From NCBI RefSeq assembly GCF_000744095.1, contig NZ_JQLI01000001.1, positions 434,001 to 498,000 on the forward strand: a stretch of DNA of 64,000 bases, in the 5' to 3' direction. Position 1 is the stretch's first letter, and each line of letters starts with the position of its first letter. Below the pieces are notes generated by a model. That model saw nothing but the letters and a program-made list of their open reading frames with translations, had not been told where the DNA came from and did not search any database. The DNA comes from Cupriavidus necator A5-1 (GTDB lineage Bacteria > Pseudomonadota > Gammaproteobacteria > Burkholderiales > Burkholderiaceae). The position numbers and the translations under genes are program-made. Below, piece after piece: positions 37,089 to 45,617 of this stretch.

Positions 37089-37138
37089 GATACCGGGCGA
37101 GTATAGCGGTATCCAGAATCTATATCATTTACGGTATC
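37089..37138. promoter_or_regulatory. LysR operator candidate: GATACC/GGTATC half-sites
   Basis: GATACC (37089) and GGTATC (37108) form an inverted pair with a 13-base spacer; a further GGTATC starts at 37133, 25 bases after the second. All lie between the divergent LysR and dioxygenase starts. This matches the high-affinity plus activation site layout known for LysR regulators; binding itself is inferred. Confidence 0.6.
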
Positions 37139-37189
37139 ACTTCCGGTGTCTATATTGGCTTCCACCAATCCATGACGGGAGGACAGCCA

Positions 37190-38083
37190 ATGACACGCAT
37201 TTCCGTAACGCCGCTCGCGTCCAGTCTCGGCGCCGAGGTCAGTGGTATCGACCTGCGCCAGCCGCTCGACCACGACACCCTGGCGGAACTCCAGGAGGCA
37301 TGGGGCAGGCACCTCGTGCTGCGCTTCCGGGGACAGGCGCTGACGGACCCGGAACTGCTGGCGTTCAGCCGCGTGTTTGGTGAACTCGATCCACCGGGGC
37401 CTAACCCGTATGGCAAGCCCTTCCTCAGCGAGTTTCCCGAGATCAACGTCATCTCCAACGTCAAGGTCGACGGTGTGCCCATCGGCAACCTGGGCGACGG
37501 CGAGGCGGTCTGGCACTGCGACATGACCTACATCGAGCGCCCCCCGCGTGCCGCGCTGCTGCACGCGCTGGAGGTGCCGCCCGGCGGCGGCGACACGTAC
37601 TGGTCGAACATGTACCTCGCCTACGAGACCTTGCCCGACCGCGTGAAGGCGCTGATCGATGGCCGCAAGGCGATCCACGACGCGACCTATAACAGCGCCG
37701 GCATGATGCGCAAAGGCATGAAGGAAGTGACCGACCCGCGCGAGGCGCCCGGCGCGCACCATCCGCTAGTGATCGTGCATCCCGATACCGGCCGCCCCGC
37801 GCTATTCCTCGGCCGGCGCCGTAACAGCTACGTGCTCGGCATGGAACTCGCCGAAAGCAGCGCCCTGCTGGACGCGCTGTGGGAGCACGCCACCCGCCCC
37901 GAATTTGCTTTCCGCCAGGAATGGCGCCAGCACGACCTGATCCTCTGGGACAACCGCTGCACGCTGCACCGCCGCGACGCCTTCGATCCATCCGCCACGC
38001 GCGTCATGCACCGCACCCAGATCAAGGGCACGGCGGTCCAGGCATTCAATGCGGCCACCGCCGGCATGGCGTTGGAGTCTTGA
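37190..38083 (+). CDS. TauD/TfdA-family Fe(II)/2-oxoglutarate dioxygenase
   Basis: The ATG at 37190 (MTRISVTPLASSLGAEVSGI) begins the conserved N-terminus and follows GGAGGACAGCC; 297 residues. The iron ligands are His and Asp in AVWHCDMTYIERP and His in TRVMHRTQIKG, with the 2-oxoglutarate Arg in the same C-terminal region. Such enzymes hydroxylate a substrate next to a heteroatom, releasing for example sulfite or an alcohol from sulfonates, ethers or carboxylates. The next gene starts two bases after its stop, so they are cotranscribed. Substrate unknown; the operon suggests an acid imported by the Bug-linked system. Confidence 0.9.
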   Translation: MTRISVTPLASSLGAEVSGIDLRQPLDHDTLAELQEAWGRHLVLRFRGQALTDPELLAFSRVFGELDPPGPNPYGKPFLSEFPEINVISNVKVDGVPIGNLGDGEAVWHCDMTYIERPPRAALLHALEVPPGGGDTYWSNMYLAYETLPDRVKALIDGRKAIHDATYNSAGMMRKGMKEVTDPREAPGAHHPLVIVHPDTGRPALFLGRRRNSYVLGMELAESSALLDALWEHATRPEFAFRQEWRQHDLILWDNRCTLHRRDAFDPSATRVMHRTQIKGTAVQAFNAATAGMALES

Positions 38084-38085
38084 CC

Positions 38086-39207
38086 ATGAACGGCCTGCAT
38101 CTTCCCATCCGCAATGTCGAGGTGTTCGGCGTGGCCGTGCCGTTGGTCGGCCCCGGCTTCCGCAATGCCTACGTGACCAAGACCGTGCAGAAGAGTGCGG
38201 TGGTGCGACTGACCGCCGACGACGGCTCCGTCGGCCTCGGCAACATCGACCCGTCGCCCGGCTATTCGGTGGAGACCATCGAGGAATCGCTGCTGGCGAT
38301 CCGCGACGACTTCGCGCCGCTGGTGCGCGGCTGCGACGCCGGTAACCCGCACGAGGTAGTCCGCCGCATGGACCAGGGCCGCGCCGGTTACCTCGACGCG
38401 AAAGCGGCGATCGAGATGGCCTGCATCGACATGCTGGCGCGCGGGCTCGGCATCCCGGTGCACCAGTACCTCGGCGGCGCCGTGGTCGACACGCTGCGCT
38501 TCAACGCCTGGATCGGCATCGTGCCGCCGGACGAGGCGGCCGCCGAGGCGCGCAAGTGGTTCGACCGGGGCTTCCGCTCGGCGAAAGTCAAGGTCGGCGG
38601 CGGCATCAAGGCCGACCGCGACCGGCTAATGGCCGTGCGCGAGGCGGTGGGGCCGGACATGGCCCTGCGCGCTGACGCGAACGCCGGCTACAGCGTGGGG
38701 GACGCCATTGCGCTGGGGCGCCTGCTGGAGCCGGTCGGCCTGCAGTTGCTGGAGCAGCCGGTGGCTGCCGAGGACCTCGCCGGGATGGCGAAGGTGCGGC
38801 AAGCCATTGGCGTGCCGGTGATGGCAGATGAGTCGATCACCGACCATGCCAGCCTGATCGCCGTGATCCGCACCAACTGTGCCGACATCGTCAAGCTCAA
38901 GGTAATGAAGCAGGGCGGCTTTCTGACCTGCCGTCGCATGCTTGAAACGGCCAGCGCGGCCGGCATGCGGGTCGTCATCGGCCACGGCTTCGGGCTTGGC
39001 GTGAACACGGCGGCTGAGATCATGCTGGCGTGCACCAGTCCAGCCGTGCTCGGTGGGCTTGAATGCGTCGGCCCGCTCAAGACCTCGGACGACATCGTGA
39101 CCCGCAAGTTCGACTTGGGCAGTGGCTCGATCCCGGTGCCGGACGGCCCCGGGCTCGGCGTGGAACTCGATGAGGCGAAGCTGGATCGCTATCGTTTCGC
39201 TTTCTAG
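38086..39207 (+). CDS. Enolase-superfamily enzyme (mandelate racemase/muconate-lactonizing type)
   Basis: The ATG at 38086 (MNGLHLPIRNVEVFGVAVPL) gives 373 residues; the frame is open further upstream inside the dioxygenase gene, but that part has no family sequence. N-terminal capping domain, then a TIM barrel with the catalytic KVKVGGG, metal ligands in LRADANAGYS, LLEQPV and MADES, and the second lysine in IVKLKVMKQGG. Lysines on both barrel faces are typical of the muconate-lactonizing subgroup (cycloisomerisation or racemisation). Coupled to the TauD-like gene. Confidence 0.9.
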   Translation: MNGLHLPIRNVEVFGVAVPLVGPGFRNAYVTKTVQKSAVVRLTADDGSVGLGNIDPSPGYSVETIEESLLAIRDDFAPLVRGCDAGNPHEVVRRMDQGRAGYLDAKAAIEMACIDMLARGLGIPVHQYLGGAVVDTLRFNAWIGIVPPDEAAAEARKWFDRGFRSAKVKVGGGIKADRDRLMAVREAVGPDMALRADANAGYSVGDAIALGRLLEPVGLQLLEQPVAAEDLAGMAKVRQAIGVPVMADESITDHASLIAVIRTNCADIVKLKVMKQGGFLTCRRMLETASAAGMRVVIGHGFGLGVNTAAEIMLACTSPAVLGGLECVGPLKTSDDIVTRKFDLGSGSIPVPDGPGLGVELDEAKLDRYRFAF

Positions 39208-39317
39208 CGCGACAGACGCGGGATCGGCGCACCCCTCGGCGCTGGGACCCGCGGAGCAGCGATGGCGGCATCGAATACAAGCAGACAGGCCGAACAAGGC
39301 CGCATGAGGAGACGGGC

Positions 39318-40304
39318 ATGTTCATTCGGAAGCTTCCCGCGATCTGCGCGGGCGTCGCACTGATTTCCGCCCCTGCTGTCCCCGCGGCCTGGGCGACGCA
39401 GGGGACCGACTGGCCCACCAAGCCGGTCACCATCCTGGCGCCGTTCGCCGCCGGCGGCACGGTCGACCTGGTCGCGCGCGTGCTGGCGGTGAAGCTGCAA
39501 CGCGAACTGGGCCAGCCCTTCGTCGTCGACAACCGCGGCGGGGCAGGCGGCACCATCGCCACGGCGATGCTCGCGCGCTCCGCCCCCGACGGGTACACGC
39601 TGATGGTCCACCACATGGGGCTCGTTTTCAGCGACTCGCTGTACAGCCACCTGCCATACAACACGAAGCGCGACATCCTGCCGGTGGCTTATGTCGGCGC
39701 CACGCCCAACGTGCTGGTCGTGACGAAGAGCCTGCCCGTCAGGACCATGAGCGACTTCCTCACGCTGGCGAAGGCGAAGCCCGGCGCGATCAACTACGGC
39801 TCGGGTGGCGTCGGCAGCGCGGGCCACCTGCCCATGGCGGTACTCGGCATGATGACCGGCACGACGCTCCAGCACGTGCCCTACAAGGGGTCCGGCCCGG
39901 CGCTGACGGAGCTGGTGTCGGGTCAGATCCAGTCGATGCTGCTGACCATTCCGGCCGTGATGCCGTTCATCAACTCGGGCATGGTCCGTCCGATCGCCAC
40001 CTCGGGGAAAAAGCGTTCCCCGGCCCTGCCGAACCTACCGACGCTGGAAGAGGCTGGCATCAAGAACTTCGAGTACGCGCCTTGGTATGGCTTCTTCGCG
40101 CCCGCCGGCACCCCGCCCGCCGTGGTGCAGAAGCTGTACAACGCGGTGGAGAAGGCCCTTCAGGACAAGGAGGTCGTGGCAAAGCTCGCCCACGAGGGAA
40201 TCGAAGTGGAAGCGATGCCACGCGAGCGGTTCGTCGGCATCGTCGACGCCGACATGGCGCGGTGGAGCAAGACCATCGCGCAGCTCGGCATCAAACAGCA
40301 ATAG
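39318..40304 (+). CDS. Bug-family (TctC) periplasmic solute-binding protein
   Basis: Encodes 328 residues with a signal peptide (FIRKLPAICAGVALISAPAV, cleavage near AWA). The mature part begins TDWPTKPVTILAPFAAGGTV and has the Bug signatures VVDNRGGAGGTIA, VPYKGSGPALTELVSGQI and GFFAPAGTPPAVVQKLYNAV. These proteins bind carboxylated solutes for tripartite tricarboxylate transport; the TctAB membrane genes are absent here, which is common for Bug proteins in Burkholderiales. It probably binds the substrate or product of the two upstream enzymes. Confidence 0.93.
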   Translation: MFIRKLPAICAGVALISAPAVPAAWATQGTDWPTKPVTILAPFAAGGTVDLVARVLAVKLQRELGQPFVVDNRGGAGGTIATAMLARSAPDGYTLMVHHMGLVFSDSLYSHLPYNTKRDILPVAYVGATPNVLVVTKSLPVRTMSDFLTLAKAKPGAINYGSGGVGSAGHLPMAVLGMMTGTTLQHVPYKGSGPALTELVSGQIQSMLLTIPAVMPFINSGMVRPIATSGKKRSPALPNLPTLEEAGIKNFEYAPWYGFFAPAGTPPAVVQKLYNAVEKALQDKEVVAKLAHEGIEVEAMPRERFVGIVDADMARWSKTIAQLGIKQQ

Positions 40305-40342
40305 CGGTAATAGCAGTCGCAACAGCCAACAACACATCAGCA

Positions 40343-40954
40343 ATGTCACCAAAGTCAGTCACCGCTGCACTCGGCGCTAAGCCATCGGAAACCGGCGAGG
40401 AACGCAGCCACCCCCGGTCCTCGGCCGACCTGTTCGTCACCTTCACGCTGCTGGGCCTGCAGGGGTTCGGGGGGGTGCTGGCCGTGGTTCAGCAGGAACT
40501 GGTGGAGCGCAAGCGCTGGCTGACGCGCGAGGAGTTCATCGAGGACTGGGCCGTCGCCCAGGTCATGCCGGGCCCGAACGTGGTCAACCTGGCGCTAATG
40601 ATCGGCGGTCGGTCTTTCGGGCTGGCCGGCGCGCTGGCCGCGCTCGCGGGCATCCTCACGCTGCCGCTGGTGCTTGTGCTGCTGCTGGAGATGCTGCATG
40701 CCCGCTTCGCCGAGCACCCCGGTGTGGCTGGCGCTCTGCGCGGCACGGGTGCTGTGGCCGCGGGCCTGTTCGCCGCCACGGGGCTGCGGCTGATGAGCGC
40801 GATCCGCACCAATCCGTTGGGCATCCCGCTTGCCATCGTGCTCGGGTGCTGCTGCTTCGCGGCGGTGGCGCTGCTGCGCTGGCCGCTGGTCTACGTGCTG
40901 CTCGGGCTAGGCGGTACGGCCTACGTGCTCACCTACCGGAGGCTGAAGCCATGA
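40343..40954 (+). CDS. Chromate transporter ChrA-family, N-half (short chain)
   Basis: ATG at 40343 (MSPKSVTAALGAKPSETGEE); 203 residues with a cytoplasmic lead and about five to six membrane segments. The CHR signature is visible: FTLLGLQGFGGVLAVVQQEL, ERKRWLTREEFIED and AQVMPGPNVVNLALMIGG. Short-chain CHR proteins work as heteromeric pairs encoded by adjacent genes; the second half starts in the ATGA overlap at 40951. Known members export chromate or act on sulfate-like anions. In a catabolic operon, transport of an organic or inorganic anion released by the pathway is plausible. Confidence 0.88.
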   Translation: MSPKSVTAALGAKPSETGEERSHPRSSADLFVTFTLLGLQGFGGVLAVVQQELVERKRWLTREEFIEDWAVAQVMPGPNVVNLALMIGGRSFGLAGALAALAGILTLPLVLVLLLEMLHARFAEHPGVAGALRGTGAVAAGLFAATGLRLMSAIRTNPLGIPLAIVLGCCCFAAVALLRWPLVYVLLGLGGTAYVLTYRRLKP

Positions 40955-41535
40955 CCGGCGCGCTGTCGCTTTCCCTGGGATGGGCTGAGTGGCTTGATCT
41001 CTTCCTGCACTACGTTTCGCTTTCCCTGCTGTCGATCGGCGGGGCCATCACCACCGCGCCCGATATGTACCGCTACCTCGTGGAGCAGCAGCACTGGCTC
41101 AGCGACGGACAGTTCAATACGTCGGTGACCCTCGCCCAGGCCGCGCCCGGGCCCAACGTGCTGTTCATCGCGCTGCTGGGCTGGAACGTCGGCATGAACG
41201 CTGGCGGGGTCTCGACCGGGCTCCTTGGCGTCGCGCTGACCATGTCCGGTATCCTGCTGCCCAGCACGACGCTGACCTACCTCGCCGCGCGCTGGGGGCA
41301 TCGCAACCGCGACCTGCGTGGCGTGCTGGCGTTCCGGCAGGGCATGGCTCCCATCGTCATCGCGCTGCTGATCGCGACGTCGTGGACGCTGACCGCCGTC
41401 AACGACGTCGCGGCGCGCGACTGGCCGCTGTGGGTGCTGACGGTGCTGACCGCGCTGATCGTCTGGCGCGTCCGCATTCACATGCTCTGGCTGCTGGCGG
41501 GCGGCGCGGTGCTAGGCTGGTACGGGCTGGTCTGA
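40951..41535 (+). CDS. Chromate transporter ChrA-family, C-half (short chain)
   Basis: The ATG at 40951 overlaps the previous stop (ATGA), so translation is coupled; 194 residues. It repeats the CHR pattern in opposite topology: LSLLSIGGAITTAPDMYRYL, EQQHWLSDGQFNTSVTLAQA, then APGPNVLFIALLGWNVG, followed by further membrane helices to the C-terminus. Together with the upstream protein it should form the transporter. Last gene of the operon. Confidence 0.88.
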   Translation: MTGALSLSLGWAEWLDLFLHYVSLSLLSIGGAITTAPDMYRYLVEQQHWLSDGQFNTSVTLAQAAPGPNVLFIALLGWNVGMNAGGVSTGLLGVALTMSGILLPSTTLTYLAARWGHRNRDLRGVLAFRQGMAPIVIALLIATSWTLTAVNDVAARDWPLWVLTVLTALIVWRVRIHMLWLLAGGAVLGWYGLV

Positions 41536-41997
41536 CGGTCGCGATTCGAGGGCAATGAAGCCAATTTCAAGGCGTTGCAGACGTTACTGATCGCCAAGCT
41601 GCGCGAAGCGACGGCCGAGCGGATCCGACCTCGACTCGCGGCAATGGGACTTGCGGGAAGTCTCAGAAAGGCTGGCTCGAATTCTCAGGCTATGGGTCTG
41701 TCGCAACGAGGGCGTGCTGCGCGTAGTCGGTAATGGCTCTGGGGTCAGTGGCACTTCCCACGTAGAAAGCGATGTATGCGGTACACGTAGACAGCTTGGG
41801 CCCAGTTCGAGGATGCCTTTAGCCCCACATCTTGAGAAACTTGCGAAGGGTGATTCCGATCGCGTACATCGACTTTCGGTACTGGTGTCGCGGGCCATGT
41901 CGTTCGCCGCGCAGCACCTGCGGTCCTGCCGGCGGGCCGATCAGGAAGCGGCCATTCATCCGGCGCCGCCGCCTGTTGTCATCTGAAGGAGTAGGTA
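41536..41997. other. Stretch without a recognised gene between ChrA and the antitoxin
   Basis: About 460 bases. A frame near 41551-41640 reads FKALQTLLIAKLREATAERI, which may be a remnant of a helical protein. Nothing else is supportable. GAAGGAG just before 41998 is the antitoxin ribosome binding site. Confidence 0.35.
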
Positions 41998-42617
41998 TGA
42001 CACCGCGCACCTCGTTCGCGTCCGGCGCTGCCGGCGACGCTCAACTGGTAGAGAAATTGGTTCACGATATCGACGAGCAGCTGGAGCACACCATCGACGC
42101 GGGCGAGCGCGCCCTGATGGCGATCGTGCGCCAGTGCCTGACGGCAACGCTCGGGCACCCTGGTTCGCCGGCGGGAGGCGTCGAGGACCGACTCGCCGTG
42201 TCATACCTGAAGCCCTCGGAAGTCATTGCACAGGGCCTGGTGGCCATGTCGCAGGCGACGCTGTACCGCGCGGTGGAGGATGCACGCTTTTACTGTGTCA
42301 CCCCCCGCGGCAAGGCGATCGGCCGCGCATTCCCGGCCTGGCAATTCGCGCCACCAGTGCCGGAGCTGCTGGCTCCGGTCCTGCGCCAGATGACAGACCT
42401 GCCGAGCAGCGAAATCCATGCGTTCTGGGTAACACCGGTCGACGCCTTCGATGACCTGACGCCGGCCGAGTTGCTGGCGGGCAGGGCGTTCGAATCGCGT
42501 GCGGCGCTCACCGCCGCGCAGCGTGGCCACCTTGCCCAATCCGCCAGCGAGCGGCAGGGCAGGGTGATCGCGCAGCTGGGCGCGCTGCCCTCGCGCAGTA
42601 CGGACTTGATCAGCTGA
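41998..42617 (+). CDS. Antitoxin-like protein of a RES-type toxin-antitoxin pair
   Basis: ATG at 41998 after TGAAGGAGTAGG; 206 residues. The protein is helical and polar, with a central SYLKPSEVIAQGLVAMSQAT region and a C-terminal DDLTPAELLAGRAFESRAAL segment that recalls the DUF2384/MbcA-type toxin-binding part of Xre-RES antitoxins. It is longer than typical members (about 130-160). Identification rests mainly on the overlap (TGATG) with a RES-domain gene. It appears intact although the toxin is broken. Confidence 0.6.
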
Positions 42618-43318
42618 TGACGACGCCAAATATTGCTGCGCCCGAGCATATTGCTGTAACCCTTCCTCCGACCGATCTCCTGCGCCAGGCACTGGTCGGC
42701 GCGGGATTCTCCTGCCCGCCGGCACGCACGTTTTCCGCGCGGTCCGCCATCCCGCCGCGGTCGTTCCGCCGTACGTCCAGCGGACCTACCGGTTCGGCCC
42801 GCCCGCCGAGTTTGCTGGAACCGACGGACGTTTTTCTGACTACTGGATGTACGCGGCCCAAGGCCTGACGACTGCCCTGTGGGAGTCCGGCTTCTGCGCC
42901 AACGACTTGACGCAGCCCGGCACGTTCTATATCCCGCCAGACGTTGCCGAGAAAGGCTTGATCGCGACATTCACTGCAAACGGACATCCGGATCCTCGAT
43001 CTCCACGGCACAGCTCTCAGCAAGCTAGGCATCTACGACCATATCCACGGCGACCATGCCTGGTGCCAGTGGTTTGGCCTGCGGATGCTCGAAGTTCTGG
43101 CCGGCCTTTCTGGCGATGCGGCCCCGCTCGGATTTCGCTACCCTTCGCGCAAGCACAAAAGCTACTTGGCGCTGGCGGTCCAATCCGGCTCGTTGGAAGT
43201 GTGGCGGCGCCACGTCGACGTGCAAGTAACGCGGTTTGCCGAAATGCCGGAGTTTGAAGTCCTGCGCGCTGACGCTAACTACGCGGAGCCGTTTGGCGGC
43301 GGGTTTTCGCTGGAGTAA
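42617..43318 (+). pseudogene. RES-domain toxin gene with two frameshifts
   Basis: ATG at 42617 overlaps the antitoxin stop. The first frame reads LPPTDLLRQALVGAGFSCPP; near 42715 the sense moves to a second frame (HVFRAVRHPAAVVPPYVQRT, YRFGPPAEFAGTDGRFSDYW, GLTTALWESGF), and near 42980 it returns to the first (IRILDLHGTALSKLG, DHAWCQWFGLRMLEVL) to a TAA at 43318. The RES core residues (Arg in RTYRFG, Tyr in SDYWMYAA, Glu in ALWESGF) are present in the DNA. RES toxins degrade NAD+. With both shifts no full-length toxin can be made. Confidence 0.78.
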
Positions 43319-43319
43319 C

Positions 43320-43690
43320 CGCATGGTTGGCAGAGCGGCTGTATGGGGGAGCCAAGTCATCCACGTCGACCCGGATGCCTTCCTTCTCCATGGCCCGAAG
43401 CGCCCGCATCATGTCGGCGGCGTTCTGCAGGATTACTGCGGAGGCGATCAGATCGTTATAGCGCAATCGTTTTTGCTGCTCGTCGGGATCGTTTACTGCC
43501 AACATATCGCCACCGAACGAGAACCACTTGGCAAAGCCATTGTAGGATTCGATCTTGTTGGTGGTCGCGATGATTTCCTGGCGCAGATCTCGGCTGCCGA
43601 TCCACTCCAGCAGAAACACGGTGCGCACAACCTTGCCCAGTTCCTGGGCGGCAAAAAGGAGTCGATTCTTGCGACTATCCGACCCCAACC
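43320..43690 (-). pseudogene. Tn3-family transposase, C-terminal relic
   Basis: The minus frame reads QELGKVVRTVFLLEWIGSRD, ATTNKIESYNGFAKWFSFGG and NDPDEQQKRLRYNDLIASAV, followed by LQNAADMMRALRAMEKEGI, the strongly conserved end of Tn3-family TnpA proteins. It is a different lineage from the TnpA at 45.6-49.9 kb. The first two thirds of the gene are absent. Confidence 0.82.
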
Positions 43691-43806
43691 GGCGCAGGAG
43701 GAGGGGAGAGGATATCGTCCCGGCCTGAATCTACAACGCGACCTGCATCAGGTCCTGCCAGTAAAGGGCGATCAGATCCCAGTCCAGCGCGCCAGAAAAG
43801 AGGCGT

Positions 43807-44127
43807 TCAATGCCACCATGCGTTGAAGTCGTACACATAGAAGAAGCCTTCATGCTCGCGCAGCGCGAAGGCGCTCAGCGTCAGTGCGGTAGCCGTCGTG
43901 GAAAATTGCAGGGCACCCTCTCGGGCTTCGCCGTACTGCCGGCCTCGAATGGTGAACTGGTGCAGATGTTCGTCCGTCCAGCCCACGACCGCCTGGATTA
44001 CATCGTGTAGCCGCCCCAGTGTGATGTGCTCGGGAATGAGCAAGCGTCGCCAAACCGGCGGGTTCAAGCCGCGCAGCGTAATTCGCAGCTGAAGGAAGGA
44101 GGTCGCCGCCCGAGGATCGGATGCCAT
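43807..44127 (-). pseudogene. PRiA4b ORF-3-family protein, N-terminal fragment
   Basis: 106 residues: [51 protein letters not shown] match the conserved start of plasmid pRiA4b ORF-3-like proteins. The family then has YDFGD; here the frame ends YDFNAWWH, so the C-terminal half is lost. Function unknown; common on plasmids and near Tn3 elements. Confidence 0.7.
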
Positions 44128-44194
44128 GCGCGAATTCTAGGTGGCTCATTGGCCTCTCAGCGGTGGTCCGGTCGTTTGCCCCCGTTTTGGTGCG

Positions 44195-44405
44195 GTCTCC
44201 TGGGCTACACGTTTGGGCGGATGTATTCAGCGACGACTGGCCAGGCCCGTATGGCTATGCGACCGTCGAAGAAGAGCATCCGACGCATGGTCGAGAAGAT
44301 CCGTGCGTTGACGGCCCTTTCGATGACATGGCTCGATACCACGGAGTTGGTGGGCAAGCTGAATCGCACGCTACGCGGCTGGGCGAGCTACTTCAAGGTA
44401 GGGAG
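44195..44405 (+). pseudogene. Group II intron maturase (X-domain) fragment
   Basis: The plus strand reads [40 protein letters not shown] and [19 protein letters not shown], the maturase region of group II intron reverse transcriptases. About 65 codons remain, without RT domain or downstream domains V-VI. It differs from the intron at 10-11.9 kb and represents another lost intron. Confidence 0.8.
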
Positions 44406-44428
44406 GGGCGCGCTGGTATCGGGAAACG

Positions 44429-45354
44429 TTAGCGATCACCCTTCGCCTGCGATAGCACCCACAGCATTGCCCCCACGGCTTCAGCCTGGGATCGCGTGTT
44501 TGTCTTCTCGAAAATCGCCCGCAGCTGCGTACGCACGGTGGCGAGCGAAACCCTGGCGCTGGCGGCGTACTCGTCAGGGGTCTTGCCGCAAATCAACGCT
44601 TCAGCCACTGCCGCCTCGGCCGTTGACAGCCTGAAAGCCCCCTGCAACTGTCTCGCGGTAACCAGCGGCGCCGTGCCGCGCCGCCTGGCTGTAACAAGGA
44701 TGGTTGCATCGCCAAACGCCGCGCGCGTGTCCTGGCCGGGAAGGCATGTGATATTGAGAAATACTTCGGGTGGCGCCCCCGATGCGGCCCGCACCGCCAG
44801 GCTTTCCCCCTTGCGCGTCTTTCCCACGCGCGCCATGGCCGCCTGCATGCCATCATTCTCGGCTGCTGTGGTCGCCGACAGTCGCCCATGTTCCAGTTTC
44901 AGGCAGGTGGTTGCGCGGAGCATCGCTTCAGCAGCCTGGTTGGCAAAGACCAGCCGAAAACTCCTGTCCAGCGCGAACACCGCAAGGCCCAGTTGCTCCA
45001 TCAGTTCATTGCCAAGCGCGGCGTCGCGATGCAGGATCCTGGCGTCCTGCCAGAGGTTGATGGAGCGCTGCAGGTGCCCGACCAGGCCCGCCGCTGCGGC
45101 GCGCTCTTCCAGTGTGTAGGGCGGCCTGTCTTTCGCTCGCAGCAAGCCCAGCAGAATGTCACCACTGCCTGCGCGAGCTAGGCGTACGCCCATCAGATAG
45201 CGCAGACCTGACGGAAGCTGGTAGTCCTGAAAAAACTCGCTACGCGCGATGTCCTGTTCGGAGAGGCGATCCTGGCAGCAGACAAATTCGCCGGTGGCAG
45301 CGGTTTCGACAAAGCTGCGCCGGGGATCCAATGCGCCGTAGTAGGTATGCCTTT
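44429..45354 (-). pseudogene. LuxR-family regulator truncated at its N-terminus by a Tn3-type end
   Basis: The native frame from about 45354 reads TYYGALDPRRSFVETAATGE, then a PAS-like sensor region (LAVFALDRSFRLVFANQAAE) and a C-terminal LuxR helix-turn-helix ([40 protein letters not shown]). Roughly the first 50-60 residues expected are missing. The open frame runs on upstream to 45847, but that part is transposon sequence. Without its N-terminus and promoter it is probably silent. Confidence 0.72.
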
Positions 45355-45411
45355 GTTTCCGCTGCAATTTACAGGGGTAGCCGCCCCTAGTATTTATGCG
45401 GGTTTCCGGCA
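45351..45411 (+). repeat. Left terminal inverted repeat candidate of a Tn3-family transposon
   Basis: About 60 bases from CTTTG at 45351 (including GCAATTTAC and ATGCGGGTTTCCGG) match, in inverted orientation and with scattered mismatches, the stretch at 50048-50108. The pair brackets the split tnpA. The outer limits are uncertain because no 5-bp target duplication was found. Confidence 0.6.
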
Positions 45412-45617
45412 GGTGGACATGAGAAATTTCAATGAAATCAAGTGCTTGCTGACTGCCCTCGGCGCCCGACGCTCGCGGGCGGCGGTGGCGGGGAAGGGCG
45501 GCGAGCTTCCGAATAGCCGAATGCGGCCCTGAGTCCTCCCGGCTGGAGGAGTACACCGCGGATGTTGCGAGCCCAGAGGTATGAATTTCTGGGTACCGTC
45601 CTTTCGAAGCGGGATGG

